A stretch of DNA of 64,000 nt from Paenisporosarcina quisquiliarum (GTDB taxonomy: Bacteria > Bacillota > Bacilli > Bacillales_A > Planococcaceae), in the NCBI RefSeq assembly GCF_027563315.1, contig NZ_JAMKBJ010000004.1, forward strand, positions 1 through 64,000. The letters are read 5' to 3'. Each line of letters opens with the position of its first letter. Positions within the stretch are counted from its first letter, which is position 1. Below are positions 37,729 to 46,250 of the stretch, piece after piece. Both the position numbers and the translations under genes were made by a program. The notes under the pieces are model-generated. The model saw nothing but the letters and a program-made list of their open reading frames with translations, searched no databases and had not been told where the DNA came from.

Positions 37729-37857
37729 AAGAGTAAGAATTAGGAGGAAATTGGTTAGTGCTCCCAAATCGTGAAAGTTGCTCTCAAATTTGAAAAGTTG
37801 CTCCAAAATCAGTGAAAGTTGATCTCATTTTTGAAAAGTTGCTCCAAAAATCGAAAG
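37729..37857 (-). repeat. 20-21-bp-period array (GAGCAACTTT family), copy 2
   Basis: On the minus strand five units begin GAGCAACTTT (one mutated to GATCAACTTT, the last shortened to GAGCACTAACC) at spacings of 21, 21, 20 and 20. The array then runs into CCAATTTCCTCCTAATT, the same end as copy 1 at 23090. It lies between the que terminator and the LysM gene. A GTACATTT/AAATGTAC inverted repeat (about 37861-37893) borders it. Confidence 0.75.
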
Positions 37858-37893
37858 AAGTACATTTTGGGCTAATCTAGCGCAAATGTACGA

Positions 37894-38703
37894 TTATTCA
37901 AAACGAACCTTTACGCTCACCAAATCCTGAATGCTTCCATCATCGGCACTTCGTGTATAGACTCTTAATTCACCTGTAGGGGTAGCAGGCTTAAAGTCAA
38001 ATTGAACATTTGTGGAGAATGCCGCGTATTCCGGACCGGCTGCCTTTGCTGTTATGCTTTTCTCTTTTGAAACCGCGTTTCCTTGTGTGTCCAATATGGT
38101 GTAAAGGACATTCGCTTCAAAAGCCCTCGCCATTCCTTGGATTAAGCTACCCGTTTGAAGTATATCCCCTGGCAATGGACGTAGGACCACAATGTTGCGA
38201 GACGCAGGTAACGGCATAAGCAAGCGATAGCCTAGATACAACACATCAGGAGAAAAGCCGGCCCGACGTTGATTCGCTCGAATGATTGCATCCAAAGGAA
38301 CCCCCGTTTCACTAGATATTTCCGATAATGAGTCTCCAGTGGATACTTCATAAACGAATGCGGGTACCCAAATCACTTGGTTCGCATAAATAAAATTGCG
38401 GTTCGCTATCTGTGAGTTAATACCAAACAAAAGATCTGTTGATACAGAAAAGCGTTGAGCTATGGAAAACAACGTGTCGCTAGGAGAAACGACATCATAC
38501 ACTTCATATTGAAAACCGAATCTTCCTCCTGGAATGATGAGTAGTTGTCCCGGGAAAATTAATCCTGGATCTGTGAAAGGCGGATACAAGGAATTGGCTT
38601 GTTCAATTGCAGGGACTGTACTGTCAAAACGATTGGCAATGCTGTACAAAGTATCTCCAGGTTGAACGGTATAGACATATTGAGTAATTTCACTAACTGC
38701 CAT
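37894..38703 (-). CDS. Triple-LysM protein with Gmad2-like domain
   Basis: A 269-residue protein with three LysM repeats at about residues 9-57, 67-111 and 114-158 (each with a GDTLYSIA-like start), followed by a C-terminal domain at about 172-269 resembling Gmad2, the immunoglobulin-like domain of some sporulation and germination proteins (GSLIQGMARAFEANVLYTI). There is no signal peptide, as in spore-coat LysM proteins that are made inside the mother cell. A spore-related role is inference. Confidence 0.8.
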   Translation of the reverse strand: MAVSEITQYVYTVQPGDTLYSIANRFDSTVPAIEQANSLYPPFTDPGLIFPGQLLIIPGGRFGFQYEVYDVVSPSDTLFSIAQRFSVSTDLLFGINSQIANRNFIYANQVIWVPAFVYEVSTGDSLSEISSETGVPLDAIIRANQRRAGFSPDVLYLGYRLLMPLPASRNIVVLRPLPGDILQTGSLIQGMARAFEANVLYTILDTQGNAVSKEKSITAKAAGPEYAAFSTNVQFDFKPATPTGELRVYTRSADDGSIQDLVSVKVRFE

Positions 38704-38805
38704 GTAAGACTCCTTTTAGTCCATCTTATACATTCATTGCCAATGTGGTTCCTAGAAAAGTACTTTCAGCTAACGACCAAGAAAAGCAACTATCTCACTT
38801 CCATA

Positions 38806-38838
38806 ATAAAAAGAAGAGGAACGTGCCCTCTTCTTTTA
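38806..38838 (-). terminator. Terminator of the carboxypeptidase gene
   Basis: AAGAAGAGG pairs with CCTCTTCTT on the minus strand, with a T-run after it. Confidence 0.88.
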
Positions 38839-38857
38839 TGTTCAGCTTTATAAACTT

Positions 38858-39784
38858 TTATAAATCTAAATACTCTTCGAGCGTCTGTTTGTGTGTAAAC
38901 ATGTCCGTAGCAGGTACTACTCCTACGTATCGGAAATGCCACGACTCGTGCATATAGCCCGTTATTGTTTCTTTCCCTAAAGGGTAACGAAGAATAAATC
39001 CATATTTATGTGCATTATTTGCAACCCATTGACCTGCTGGTGTGTTTCCAAAAGTGACGGAAGCCCAGTGCTGTTCAAAGTTTTTCTCTCCAATATCAAA
39101 CGCTAAACCAGTCTGATGTTCAGAGTACCCCGGACGTGCACTGTACTGATCTGCCGCTTGTTGTCCGTCTTTTTCAACATATTTATTGTATAAAGCCTGT
39201 TGGCGTTCAAAAGAACGGAACGTGCTGAATGCCACAAGCTCAAACCCATCAAGTTTTGCGGCAGCCGCCATTTGATTGAATGCTTCACGTGCCTTTGGAT
39301 CCTCGCCTTTATTATAGTCACTCGGTAGAGGATGGTGTTTGTTTGCAATAATTAAGCCTTCTACAATTGTTGGGGTTGTTGGATATTTTTGATTCGGTAT
39401 ATATTCATCGTTTGCTGGTTTTTCTACAGGTGGTGTCGGGCTTTCCTTAGGCTCATCTGGTGTTTTGACTGGGGTTTCAGTCTTTTCCTGTTCCTTTGGA
39501 GGCAAAGGTTCTTTCGGTGTTTCTGGTTTCTGCGGTTGATTTGGTTCTTCAACCCCTTCATCCACTTTTGCTACACTGCTGTCTGTTGGTTCAGGAGCAT
39601 TGGGATTAGGTTCATCTATTTTTCGTTCGAAATTTAATGCTGATAAACTATTATCCAGATTCCAATTGTGTAATCCAATCCAAACCACCGGTGTAAGTAA
39701 CAACAAGCTACCTATAATAACAGCAAGGATGATTGGCCATTTCTTTTTATCTTTTTGATTAAAACGGTATTTTGGAGATTGCAT
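38858..39784 (-). CDS. Membrane-anchored LD-/DD-carboxypeptidase (VanY/LdcB family)
   Basis: A 308-residue M15B peptidase. One N-terminal membrane anchor (residues 17-38) is followed by a Pro/Glu/Lys-rich linker (about 50-130) that would cross the wall, then the zinc peptidase domain. The zinc ligands are in SEHQTGLAFDIG and ESWHFRYV. It trims stem peptides of peptidoglycan outside the membrane. Confidence 0.9.
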   Translation of the reverse strand: MQSPKYRFNQKDKKKWPIILAVIIGSLLLLTPVVWIGLHNWNLDNSLSALNFERKIDEPNPNAPEPTDSSVAKVDEGVEEPNQPQKPETPKEPLPPKEQEKTETPVKTPDEPKESPTPPVEKPANDEYIPNQKYPTTPTIVEGLIIANKHHPLPSDYNKGEDPKAREAFNQMAAAAKLDGFELVAFSTFRSFERQQALYNKYVEKDGQQAADQYSARPGYSEHQTGLAFDIGEKNFEQHWASVTFGNTPAGQWVANNAHKYGFILRYPLGKETITGYMHESWHFRYVGVVPATDMFTHKQTLEEYLDL

Positions 39785-39906
39785 GAGAAGCCTTCTTTCA
39801 GTTTACTTACATTTATTTTACCATTAATTTGTTTGAAGATGACACCCATCAATATTTTTTCGCTATAATACATTTAGACAATCGAAATAGATAAGAGGTT
39901 TCATAT

Positions 39907-41064
39907 ATGATAAATTCGCAAAAATGGTTATCTACTAATTTCTTTGCCTTCTTTTTCACATGGGGCGTATTCCTCCCCTTTTGGACAGGCTGGTTAATCA
40001 CTGAAAAAGGACTTTCCGTTTCTCATGCAAGTCTTATTATGGGTGCAGGGATGCTCGCTCGTGCCGTATCTACCTTTGTGTTATTTCCTGCTGCCACGAA
40101 AATCTTTTCTTTACGCGTAGTGATGATGTGGACTGCATTTTTGTCATTGTTGGTCATGACATTGTATATTCCCGCCAATACATTCGTTCCATTACTACTG
40201 ATCACCATTGCTTTTAATTTTGTTTACCCCAATTTGCTTCCTGCAATGGAAAGTAGCGCGTCTGTATTAATTCAAAATGAACGAGTACATTACGGAAAAA
40301 GCCGTTCCTTTGGTTCAATTGGCTATACGGTAGGTCTCCTACTCGTTGGAGCGGTTGTGGCGATATGGTCGGAACAGGCCATTCTATGGGTAATGTTGGC
40401 TGGACTTGTATTTATGTGGATATCGCATACTCGCCCGGCACCTGTGTCTCTCACCGTGAAACACAAGACAATTGACGGAGAAGACAAAAAATCCAATTTC
40501 AAACGACTACTTTCTTCTAAACCTTTTGTAACTGTATTAATTTTGGCGATATTACTCCAAGGAGCTCATGCTTCTTATTACAACTTTGGTTATATCTACT
40601 TACAAGATCTTGGCGTGAACAGTCTATATATTGGGTTCGTTTTAAATGTCGCGGTTCTTCTGGAAATCTTATTTTTTACTAGAGCTGACAAACTCTTCGC
40701 CAATACTAAAGTATCTACCATGTTTTTGATTGCTGGCATCGGATCCACCATTCGCTGGGTCTTAATCTTTCTTTTCCCAAACGTCTGGGTATTTAATATC
40801 TCGCAGTTATTTCACGCAGCTTCTTTTGGTGTGGCGCATTATGCCTTTATTCAGTACATTTCAAGGAGACTTTCTCCCAGTGAAATCCCTGCGGCTCAAG
40901 GAATGTATGCCGCATTTGCCTTTAGTTTAAGTACAGCTGTATTGACGTTGGCCGGCGGTTATTTATATGAAGTTGATCCAGGTGCCGCTTTCTTAGGAAT
41001 GACGTTATGTTCCATTCCATCCATTGTGATTGTCCTGCTTACTAGAAAAAAATTCTCTTATTAA
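39907..41064 (+). CDS. MFS transporter, MFS_1-like (HcaT/PPP type)
   Basis: A 385-residue 12-helix transporter resembling the phenylpropionate-permease (HcaT) branch of the MFS, for example YGKSRSFGSIGYTVGLLL in the fourth to fifth helix. The substrate cannot be told from sequence; no catabolic genes are nearby. GAGG is 8 nt before the ATG. Confidence 0.8.
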   Translation: MINSQKWLSTNFFAFFFTWGVFLPFWTGWLITEKGLSVSHASLIMGAGMLARAVSTFVLFPAATKIFSLRVVMMWTAFLSLLVMTLYIPANTFVPLLLITIAFNFVYPNLLPAMESSASVLIQNERVHYGKSRSFGSIGYTVGLLLVGAVVAIWSEQAILWVMLAGLVFMWISHTRPAPVSLTVKHKTIDGEDKKSNFKRLLSSKPFVTVLILAILLQGAHASYYNFGYIYLQDLGVNSLYIGFVLNVAVLLEILFFTRADKLFANTKVSTMFLIAGIGSTIRWVLIFLFPNVWVFNISQLFHAASFGVAHYAFIQYISRRLSPSEIPAAQGMYAAFAFSLSTAVLTLAGGYLYEVDPGAAFLGMTLCSIPSIVIVLLTRKKFSY

Positions 41065-41148
41065 AACTTTTTTTCATTCGACGGACAGAAAACTATCTTG
41101 TGTTACGAATTATATAGTATCAAAATCGAGACGGGAGTGTGTGTCTAC

Positions 41149-41268
41149 ATGTCACGAATCTCAAAATTCGACGTGCTACTATTAATGCAACAATTAGATG
41201 AACTCTTAGAAAATCGTAAAGAAGATAGAAACAAGGACAAAAAACAGAAAAACGTTCGTAACCGTTAA
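41149..41268 (+). CDS. Small basic protein, 39 residues, unknown
   Basis: Thirty-nine codons (MSRISKFDVLLLMQQLDELL at the start) followed by a highly charged tail (RKEDRNKDKKQKNVRNR). GGGAG lies 11 nt before the ATG, and a strong terminator begins inside the last codons, which supports a compact real transcript. The pattern is a short helix plus a basic tail, reminiscent of small RNA-binding or chaperone-like proteins, but no family is recognised. Confidence 0.5.
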   Translation: MSRISKFDVLLLMQQLDELLENRKEDRNKDKKQKNVRNR

Positions 41269-41289
41269 TGGTTACGAACGTTTTTTTAT
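41251..41289. terminator. Bidirectional terminator after the 39-residue gene
   Basis: AACGTTCGTAACC pairs perfectly with GGTTACGAACGTT around a 6-nt loop, followed by seven T. It also serves the converging sodC. Confidence 0.92.
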
Positions 41290-41822
41290 TTAAGGACTCC
41301 ACAAGCAATCCGATCACCAGAGTTCCCTGATGGATCCGTTTTATAATCGTCTGCTTTTTCATGGATCACCAATGCACTTCCATCTGCATCAAGTAATGAA
41401 TTGGACTTTCCTTTTTCCAATGTCACATGCGGTGAAGTAATTTCTAAATCCACTTCGCCATTTTCGCCCACAGTCAAATTAGGAAGATCACCGGAATGAT
41501 AGCCTTTTGGATTATCAAAACCGTGTTGTTTATTCGTTGGATTCACATGACTACCTGCAGTTGTAAACTTCGGGTATTCGCACTTTCCTACTTCATGGAA
41601 GTGAATCGCTTTTACTCCTGGAGTCATCCCTTTCAGCAACAGATGAATTCTAACCCCAGCTTCAGTTTCGGTTAACTCTGCAGTGCCTATTCCTTTACCT
41701 GTAGCATCTACTATCGTGGTAGCAAGCGAATGTTCAATCACACCACTAACGGGTATTGATACATTTTGTTGGCTGCATCCAGTAACAAGAATTGCTGCAC
41801 ATGCAATTATCCATTTTTTCAT
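41286..41822 (-). CDS. sodC: Cu/Zn superoxide dismutase-like lipoprotein
   Basis: A 178-residue lipoprotein (lipobox VTGC at about residue 17) with a SodC domain. The copper/zinc histidines are visible in HFHEVGKC, GSHVNP, KQHG and YHSGD, plus a later His in VIHEKADD. The SOD disulfide pair (CEYP and IACGV) is present. B. subtilis YojM is reported to be altered at the copper site; this copy appears to keep all ligands, so it may be active. GGAGG is 7 nt before the ATG at 41822. Confidence 0.88.
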   Translation of the reverse strand: MKKWIIACAAILVTGCSQQNVSIPVSGVIEHSLATTIVDATGKGIGTAELTETEAGVRIHLLLKGMTPGVKAIHFHEVGKCEYPKFTTAGSHVNPTNKQHGFDNPKGYHSGDLPNLTVGENGEVDLEITSPHVTLEKGKSNSLLDADGSALVIHEKADDYKTDPSGNSGDRIACGVLK

Positions 41823-41886
41823 AAAAAAACCTCCATGCAAATGACTTCTCATTAGCATGATGGCTTTATTTTAGACAATTATACAT

Positions 41887-42132
41887 TTAAAAAATAATCA
41901 CTGCTAAAATGATGAAAAATGCGATTGAAAAGAAAATTGACATCCCTTTCATCCATTTCGATTCTCGCTCAAATCCTTTTTCTTTAAAACTGACAGCTCT
42001 AAATCCATTCGTTAAGGCAAACAGTGCCGTCATAAACAATACAGATACATATAAATTTCCTTTAATAATAAAAACGATAGCAGCAATGCTTACCGCAGTA
42101 ATTAATAACCCAGCAACCCAATTACGTTTCAT
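41887..42132 (-). CDS. Small membrane protein, 81 residues
   Basis: Three hydrophobic segments (about residues 5-22, 26-43 and 60-80) separated by a charged loop (FKEKGFERESKWMK). No family is recognised with confidence. AGGAG precedes the ATG at 42132; an in-frame start at 42165 would overlap the yidC terminator. The function is unknown. Confidence 0.7.
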   Translation of the reverse strand: MKRNWVAGLLITAVSIAAIVFIIKGNLYVSVLFMTALFALTNGFRAVSFKEKGFERESKWMKGMSIFFSIAFFIILAVIIF

Positions 42133-42145
42133 ATCTGTCACTCCT

Positions 42146-42178
42146 AAAAAAAGTCGGTGCGCCATGCACCGACTTTTA
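42146..42178 (-). terminator. Terminator of yidC
   Basis: AAAGTCGGTGC pairs perfectly with GCACCGACTTT, followed by a T-run on the minus strand. Confidence 0.9.
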
Positions 42179-42182
42179 CTTG

Positions 42183-42947
42183 TTATTCTTCTAATGCTTT
42201 TTCAGGATGGTTCGAGTAAAACTTGCGTCCAAGATAAGTTTGGAATATTAATAGTAAACCACCAACAGTCCAGTAAAGTGGCAACGCCGACATCGATGTA
42301 AATGAAACGAACATAATCATGATTGGCGAAATATACACAAACATTTTCATTTGTTGTTTTTGTTGTTCCGGAACTGTCCATAAAGACACTTTCGCTTGTA
42401 GGAAGTATACGGCACCTGCAATCAACGTCATAATAACATCTGGTGATCCCAGACTATACCATAAAAATTGATGGCTCTTCACATCTGGCGAATATAAAAT
42501 CGCAAAATAAAGTCCCATAATGATTGGCATTTGTACCAGCATCGGCAAGCAACCCATGTTTAATGGATTCACATTATGCTTACGGTAAAGGCCCATCATC
42601 TCTTGTTGTAACTTCATTTGCTCTTCTTTATCTTTAGATGCTTTAATTTTCTTTTGGATTTCGTCCATTTCAGGCTTCATTGCATCCATTTTGACTTTCA
42701 TGCCTTGTTGAGTTTTATAGTTACGAAGCATTAAAGGCATTAAAACAAGTCGTATTAGAATGGTGATTGCGATAATTGCCAAACCGAAACTTCCGTTGAA
42801 TAAATCCCCAAAAAAGTTAAGTAAAAAGTCGAAGGGTTTTACAAATATACTGTAGAAGTATCCTTCTTTGTTTTCAACACCTGAACATCCACTTAAAACA
42901 ACAGCAGCCATTACAAGCATAGATAGTAATCCAATTTTTTTCTTCAC
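42183..42947 (-). CDS. yidC: Membrane protein insertase YidC/OxaA (lipoprotein type)
   Basis: A 254-residue insertase. A lipoprotein signal with VVLSGC ends near residue 21. Five membrane segments follow, with the positively charged arginine of the groove in ITILIRLVLMPLM and the coiled cytoplasmic loop in between. It inserts proteins into the membrane, alone or with Sec; Bacilli have two paralogues (SpoIIIJ and YqjG), and which one this is cannot be told. The GTG at 42947 has AAGGTG 8 nt upstream, better than the GTG at 42956. Confidence 0.93.
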   Translation of the reverse strand: MKKKIGLLSMLVMAAVVLSGCSGVENKEGYFYSIFVKPFDFLLNFFGDLFNGSFGLAIIAITILIRLVLMPLMLRNYKTQQGMKVKMDAMKPEMDEIQKKIKASKDKEEQMKLQQEMMGLYRKHNVNPLNMGCLPMLVQMPIIMGLYFAILYSPDVKSHQFLWYSLGSPDVIMTLIAGAVYFLQAKVSLWTVPEQQKQQMKMFVYISPIMIMFVSFTSMSALPLYWTVGGLLLIFQTYLGRKFYSNHPEKALEE

Positions 42948-43017
42948 TAGGTTCACACCTTCATCTTTTAAACTATAGAAAAGTATACCTTATATGACTA
43001 CTACTTTTCAAATCCAT

Positions 43018-43050
43018 AGAAAAAAGAGTCGTTGCCAGCGACTCTTTAAA
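43018..43050 (-). terminator. Terminator of the AraC-type regulator gene
   Basis: AAAGAGTCG pairs with CGACTCTTT and is followed by T; it overlaps the stop codon. Confidence 0.88.
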
Positions 43051-43828
43051 CTGTTGTCGGTAATGAAAAACGAAAATACTCATGTTCTTTTTGATCACGG
43101 AATTGTTTTGGTGTGACTTCTGTATACTTCTTAAATATGCGGGTGAAATAACTTTGGTTGCAAAAATGATATTGCTTTGAAATCGCTGAAATACTTTTGT
43201 TTGTATGTCTCAAATAGTATTGAGACTCTTCCACACGTCTCACATTTAAATATTCTACAAGTGTAATTCCTACATGTTCCCGGAAAATTCGGGATAAATG
43301 GCTCGTGCTGACCTGGAAGTGTTTAGCTATATCCTCTACCGACAGCTCAGACTCCACTTCATCATTAATGAATAAAATTACTTTATTTACTGTTTGATGG
43401 CTGAATGTCGGTTGTTTTCTTTCGGAAATAACCGACACGAAAAAATCAATTAAATCATCTGCAAATTGCAGAAATGATGCATCATTCATGTGAAGATCAA
43501 TCATATCGATACATGCTGCATTAAATGCAAAAGCCTTTTTTGAAGGTACTTGGTTTTCATATAACTTTCTCGCCATTATGGATGACAGTACACTAAAATA
43601 ATTTTTCACTCCACGAATCGTCTGCTTCCCAGCTCTCAGTGAAATCCGATCGATAATGAGATGCAAGGTTTTCTTTGCCTGTTCTGTTTCCAAATGGTGA
43701 ATTTCATACAAAAGTTTAGCTTCTAATTCAAAGAAATCTTCTATTCCTTCGAACTGAGAGGATATCTCAATTTCACTCATATATTTTTTAGCTATTGTTT
43801 CACTGCCTGTTGATTGTTTTTGCTGCAT
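43046..43828 (-). CDS. AraC-family transcriptional regulator
   Basis: A 260-residue regulator. The C-terminal 100 residues carry two helix-turn-helix motifs (SVEDIAKHFQVSTSHLSRIF and SISAISKQYHFCNQSYFTRI) with the family ending YTEVTPKQFRDQ. The N-terminal 150 residues show no recognisable sensor domain and look helical. GGTGAG precedes the ATG, and an 18-bp inverted repeat lies just upstream (43852). Its target is not obvious. Confidence 0.85.
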   Translation of the reverse strand: MQQKQSTGSETIAKKYMSEIEISSQFEGIEDFFELEAKLLYEIHHLETEQAKKTLHLIIDRISLRAGKQTIRGVKNYFSVLSSIMARKLYENQVPSKKAFAFNAACIDMIDLHMNDASFLQFADDLIDFFVSVISERKQPTFSHQTVNKVILFINDEVESELSVEDIAKHFQVSTSHLSRIFREHVGITLVEYLNVRRVEESQYYLRHTNKSISAISKQYHFCNQSYFTRIFKKYTEVTPKQFRDQKEHEYFRFSLPTTV

Positions 43829-43851
43829 AAAAACTCACCATCTTTCGTTAC

Positions 43852-43869
43852 AATACGCCCGTGCGTATT
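43852..43869. promoter_or_regulatory. Inverted repeat upstream of the AraC gene
   Basis: AATACGC-N4-GCGTATT has perfect 7-bp arms and lies 23 bp before the start codon, a plausible operator. The rest of the 236-bp gap up to 44064 is AT-rich, with no gene seen. Confidence 0.5.
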
Positions 43870-44064
43870 TCACCATTATTAGTTAACTATATAATGAAAA
43901 TTCTTTTATGAAAATAGATTTATTACTTTCCTCACGAAAAAAATTAATCTGGAATATTAGGTATTTTTTCACAAATATACGACAAAATTCTTCATTTTAC
44001 GAAAATGTCATTTTTGTATAGTATGGATTTAGCAAATTTATACAATTGGTCTCATGATATTGTC

Positions 44065-44961
44065 TTATACAATCTCCTTAATTGGAACTAGTAATTCGAT
44101 ATGTCTTTCTAGGATTTTAACGTCTATAGGAGTTGTACATCCTTCATCCCCATCTAAATTGCAACTCAATTCAGGAGTAGTTTCAATTCTAGCTTTCTTA
44201 GTTTTAATAACAATGACGTCTGGATCTTCCTCTAACTTGCCACGTAATATAGCGGAAGCCATACGAAGGAAAGCAGGAATTCCCGCACTTTTCACAACAA
44301 ATACATGTAATAGCCCATCGTCTGTCTCTGCATTAGGTGCAAGCTTTTCAAAACCTCCCACAGAGTTGGTTAGTGCAGCCAGAACAATGACCGCATTTCC
44401 TTTCCATGTACCATGATCATGTTCAACTGATACTTCGGTTTCTTCGTCAGATGTTAAAGCCTTCACGCCTTCAATCAAGTAAGCGAGTGCTCCTAATTTT
44501 GTTTTTTGTTCAACTGATACGTGCGAAACGTTCTCAGCAATTCGACCGACGGCCAAAATATTCATAAAGAATTTGTTTTGGGCTTTCGCAATATCTGCAA
44601 AACGTGGTTCGGCTGTTTTCAAAGCTTCAATTGCCTTAACAGGATCCAAAGGAATTCCGAGGGCTCTGGCAAAATCGTTTACTGTACCTAAAGGTATAAA
44701 TGAAAAAATTGGTCGATGTTCTTGCTCTGCCAATCCATTCACTGCTTCATTTATTGTGCCATCCCCACCCATGGCAGTCACAAGATGGTATTTTTCCACA
44801 CAGGCTTGACGAGCAAAATCAGTGGCATCGCCTTCCCCTTGTGTTTCCTTGACATGAACCTCATATCCCATTTCCTGTAAGGTTTCAATCGTTTGATCTT
44901 TATATGTTCCTGCTAATTCTTTACCTGATGAGGGATTTAAAATAAACATGGCTTTTTTCAA
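44065..44961 (-). CDS. Lipid kinase, diacylglycerol kinase family (YegS/BmrU-like)
   Basis: A 298-residue DAGK-catalytic-domain kinase. ILNPSSGK at the N-terminus, the ATP loop AMGGDGTINEAVNGL (about residue 64), and the IPLGTVNDFARAL motif are present. It phosphorylates diacylglycerol or a similar lipid. It starts at TTG with a strong AAAGGAGG 8 nt upstream. Confidence 0.9.
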   Translation of the reverse strand: MKKAMFILNPSSGKELAGTYKDQTIETLQEMGYEVHVKETQGEGDATDFARQACVEKYHLVTAMGGDGTINEAVNGLAEQEHRPIFSFIPLGTVNDFARALGIPLDPVKAIEALKTAEPRFADIAKAQNKFFMNILAVGRIAENVSHVSVEQKTKLGALAYLIEGVKALTSDEETEVSVEHDHGTWKGNAVIVLAALTNSVGGFEKLAPNAETDDGLLHVFVVKSAGIPAFLRMASAILRGKLEEDPDVIVIKTKKARIETTPELSCNLDGDEGCTTPIDVKILERHIELLVPIKEIV

Positions 44962-45040
44962 GGAAAATGCCTCCTTTGTATTCTTGCTTTATATGGTAAA
45001 ATAGTAAAAAGAGAAGTTCGTTAAAAATGAGGTGCAGTCA

Positions 45041-45691
45041 ATGGACACAAAAACAATTAATGAAATCATGCAAGTTATACAAGAGTTTTTTCCAGAGCAA
45101 GCATCCATTGCGATATCCAATACACGTGAATATGTGTATTATCAACCAAGTAAAAGAATTGATTTAAAAATACTACCAGGTGATTCGATAAAAGAAGGAA
45201 CTGCCACACACAAAGCACTCGTATATGGTCAAAAAGTAAACGAGTTTATAGATCCTGATATTTTTGGTGTTTCCTATTATGGAATGAGTATCCCCATTAT
45301 TGAAGAAGGTAAAACCAAGGGAGCCGTCACTGCCATTCTCCCTCATCAACCGTCTCCTTTTTTAAGTCAATATATGACGATTAAAACGGAAGAGAATTGG
45401 TATCCAATCAAGCATGAACAAGTCATATTTTTAGAAACTCAACTAAGAAAAACGTTTGTTAAAACGGAATTTAAGGAAGGCTATCATCGCTTAAATTTAA
45501 GCGAACTGGAATTGTTTCTTTCATCAGAAACTTTTATCAGATGTCACCGTTCTTACATAGTCAACATTGCATTTATTAAAGAAATCCAACCGGATTCCCA
45601 TTCTACTTTTTTATTGGAAATGACGGATGGAACGAGAATTCCAGTTAGTCAGCGGTATGCAAGCTATTTCCGTCGATCATTAGGATTTTAA
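45041..45691 (+). CDS. LytTR-domain transcriptional regulator
   Basis: A 216-residue protein. The C-terminal LytTR DNA-binding domain spans about residues 120-216 (SSETFIRCHRSYIVNIAFI). The N-terminal half resembles a PAS-like sensory fold of the kind fused to LytTR in one-component regulators, without a receiver domain. The ATG at 45041 follows GAGGTG. Target and signal are unknown. Confidence 0.85.
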   Translation: MDTKTINEIMQVIQEFFPEQASIAISNTREYVYYQPSKRIDLKILPGDSIKEGTATHKALVYGQKVNEFIDPDIFGVSYYGMSIPIIEEGKTKGAVTAILPHQPSPFLSQYMTIKTEENWYPIKHEQVIFLETQLRKTFVKTEFKEGYHRLNLSELELFLSSETFIRCHRSYIVNIAFIKEIQPDSHSTFLLEMTDGTRIPVSQRYASYFRRSLGF

Positions 45692-45778
45692 TAAAAGTCC
45701 GCTTTACAGTTTTTGGAACGACTTATTACTCACTAATTAAACCTCTCATATTACTATTGTCCCTAGAGGCGTTCATAA

Positions 45779-45822
45779 AAAAAAGAAGGTTACGCTCGCA
45801 AAAAGCGTAGCCTTCTTTTTAT
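45779..45822. terminator. Bidirectional terminator between LytTR and YtxH-like genes
   Basis: AAGAAGGTTACGCT pairs with AGCGTAGCCTTCTT (one wobble), with A/T runs on both sides. Confidence 0.9.
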
Positions 45823-46151
45823 AGATTTTTACTATCTAATTTATCTTCATTTGCTAAAGTTGAATCTGTTTTTTTCTTGTTTTCCTGAACTTCCTCATTG
45901 TAATATTGAACACTTGTACTAGCACCTTCATCTAACATTTTGTTGTCGTCAATATCATGAGGTTCTGAGTGACCTACTTTGGTCATATCCGTATTATTCA
46001 ATTTTTGTGAATCCAAATACGAATTCACTTTTGTTTTTGTATTATTGAAAGCAACTAGTGCCTTTTCACGATTTTCTGGTTTGCTAAAGTATGCATATGC
46101 ACCTGCTGCCAATCCAGCCAGCAATAGTGAACGATTATTTCCTCTTGCCAT
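45819..46151 (-). CDS. YtxH-like general stress protein
   Basis: A 110-residue protein with a short N-terminal hydrophobic stretch (SLLLAGLAAGAYAYF) and a hydrophilic, probably disordered remainder, the layout of YtxH-like stress proteins. A sigma-B promoter match (46197-46221) lies 46 bp upstream, which fits SigB control of ytxH in B. subtilis. Three in-frame ATGs exist; the one at 46151 has GGAGG at a normal distance of 10 nt. Confidence 0.7.
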   Translation of the reverse strand: MARGNNRSLLLAGLAAGAYAYFSKPENREKALVAFNNTKTKVNSYLDSQKLNNTDMTKVGHSEPHDIDDNKMLDEGASTSVQYYNEEVQENKKKTDSTLANEDKLDSKNL

Positions 46152-46196
46152 TGTCATCATTCCTCCAAAGTTTAATTTCTTCTGATACTCATATAG

Positions 46197-46221
46197 ATAC
46201 CCGTTATTATTAAATTCACAC
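46197..46221 (-). promoter_or_regulatory. Candidate sigma-B promoter before the YtxH-like gene
   Basis: On the minus strand GTGTGA (46221-46216) and GGGTAT (46202-46197) are 13 bp apart. The -10 is a perfect sigma-B match; the -35 matches 4 of 6. Confidence 0.65.
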
Positions 46222-46250
46222 TTTTTTATGATGACAAATTGGTTACAATT

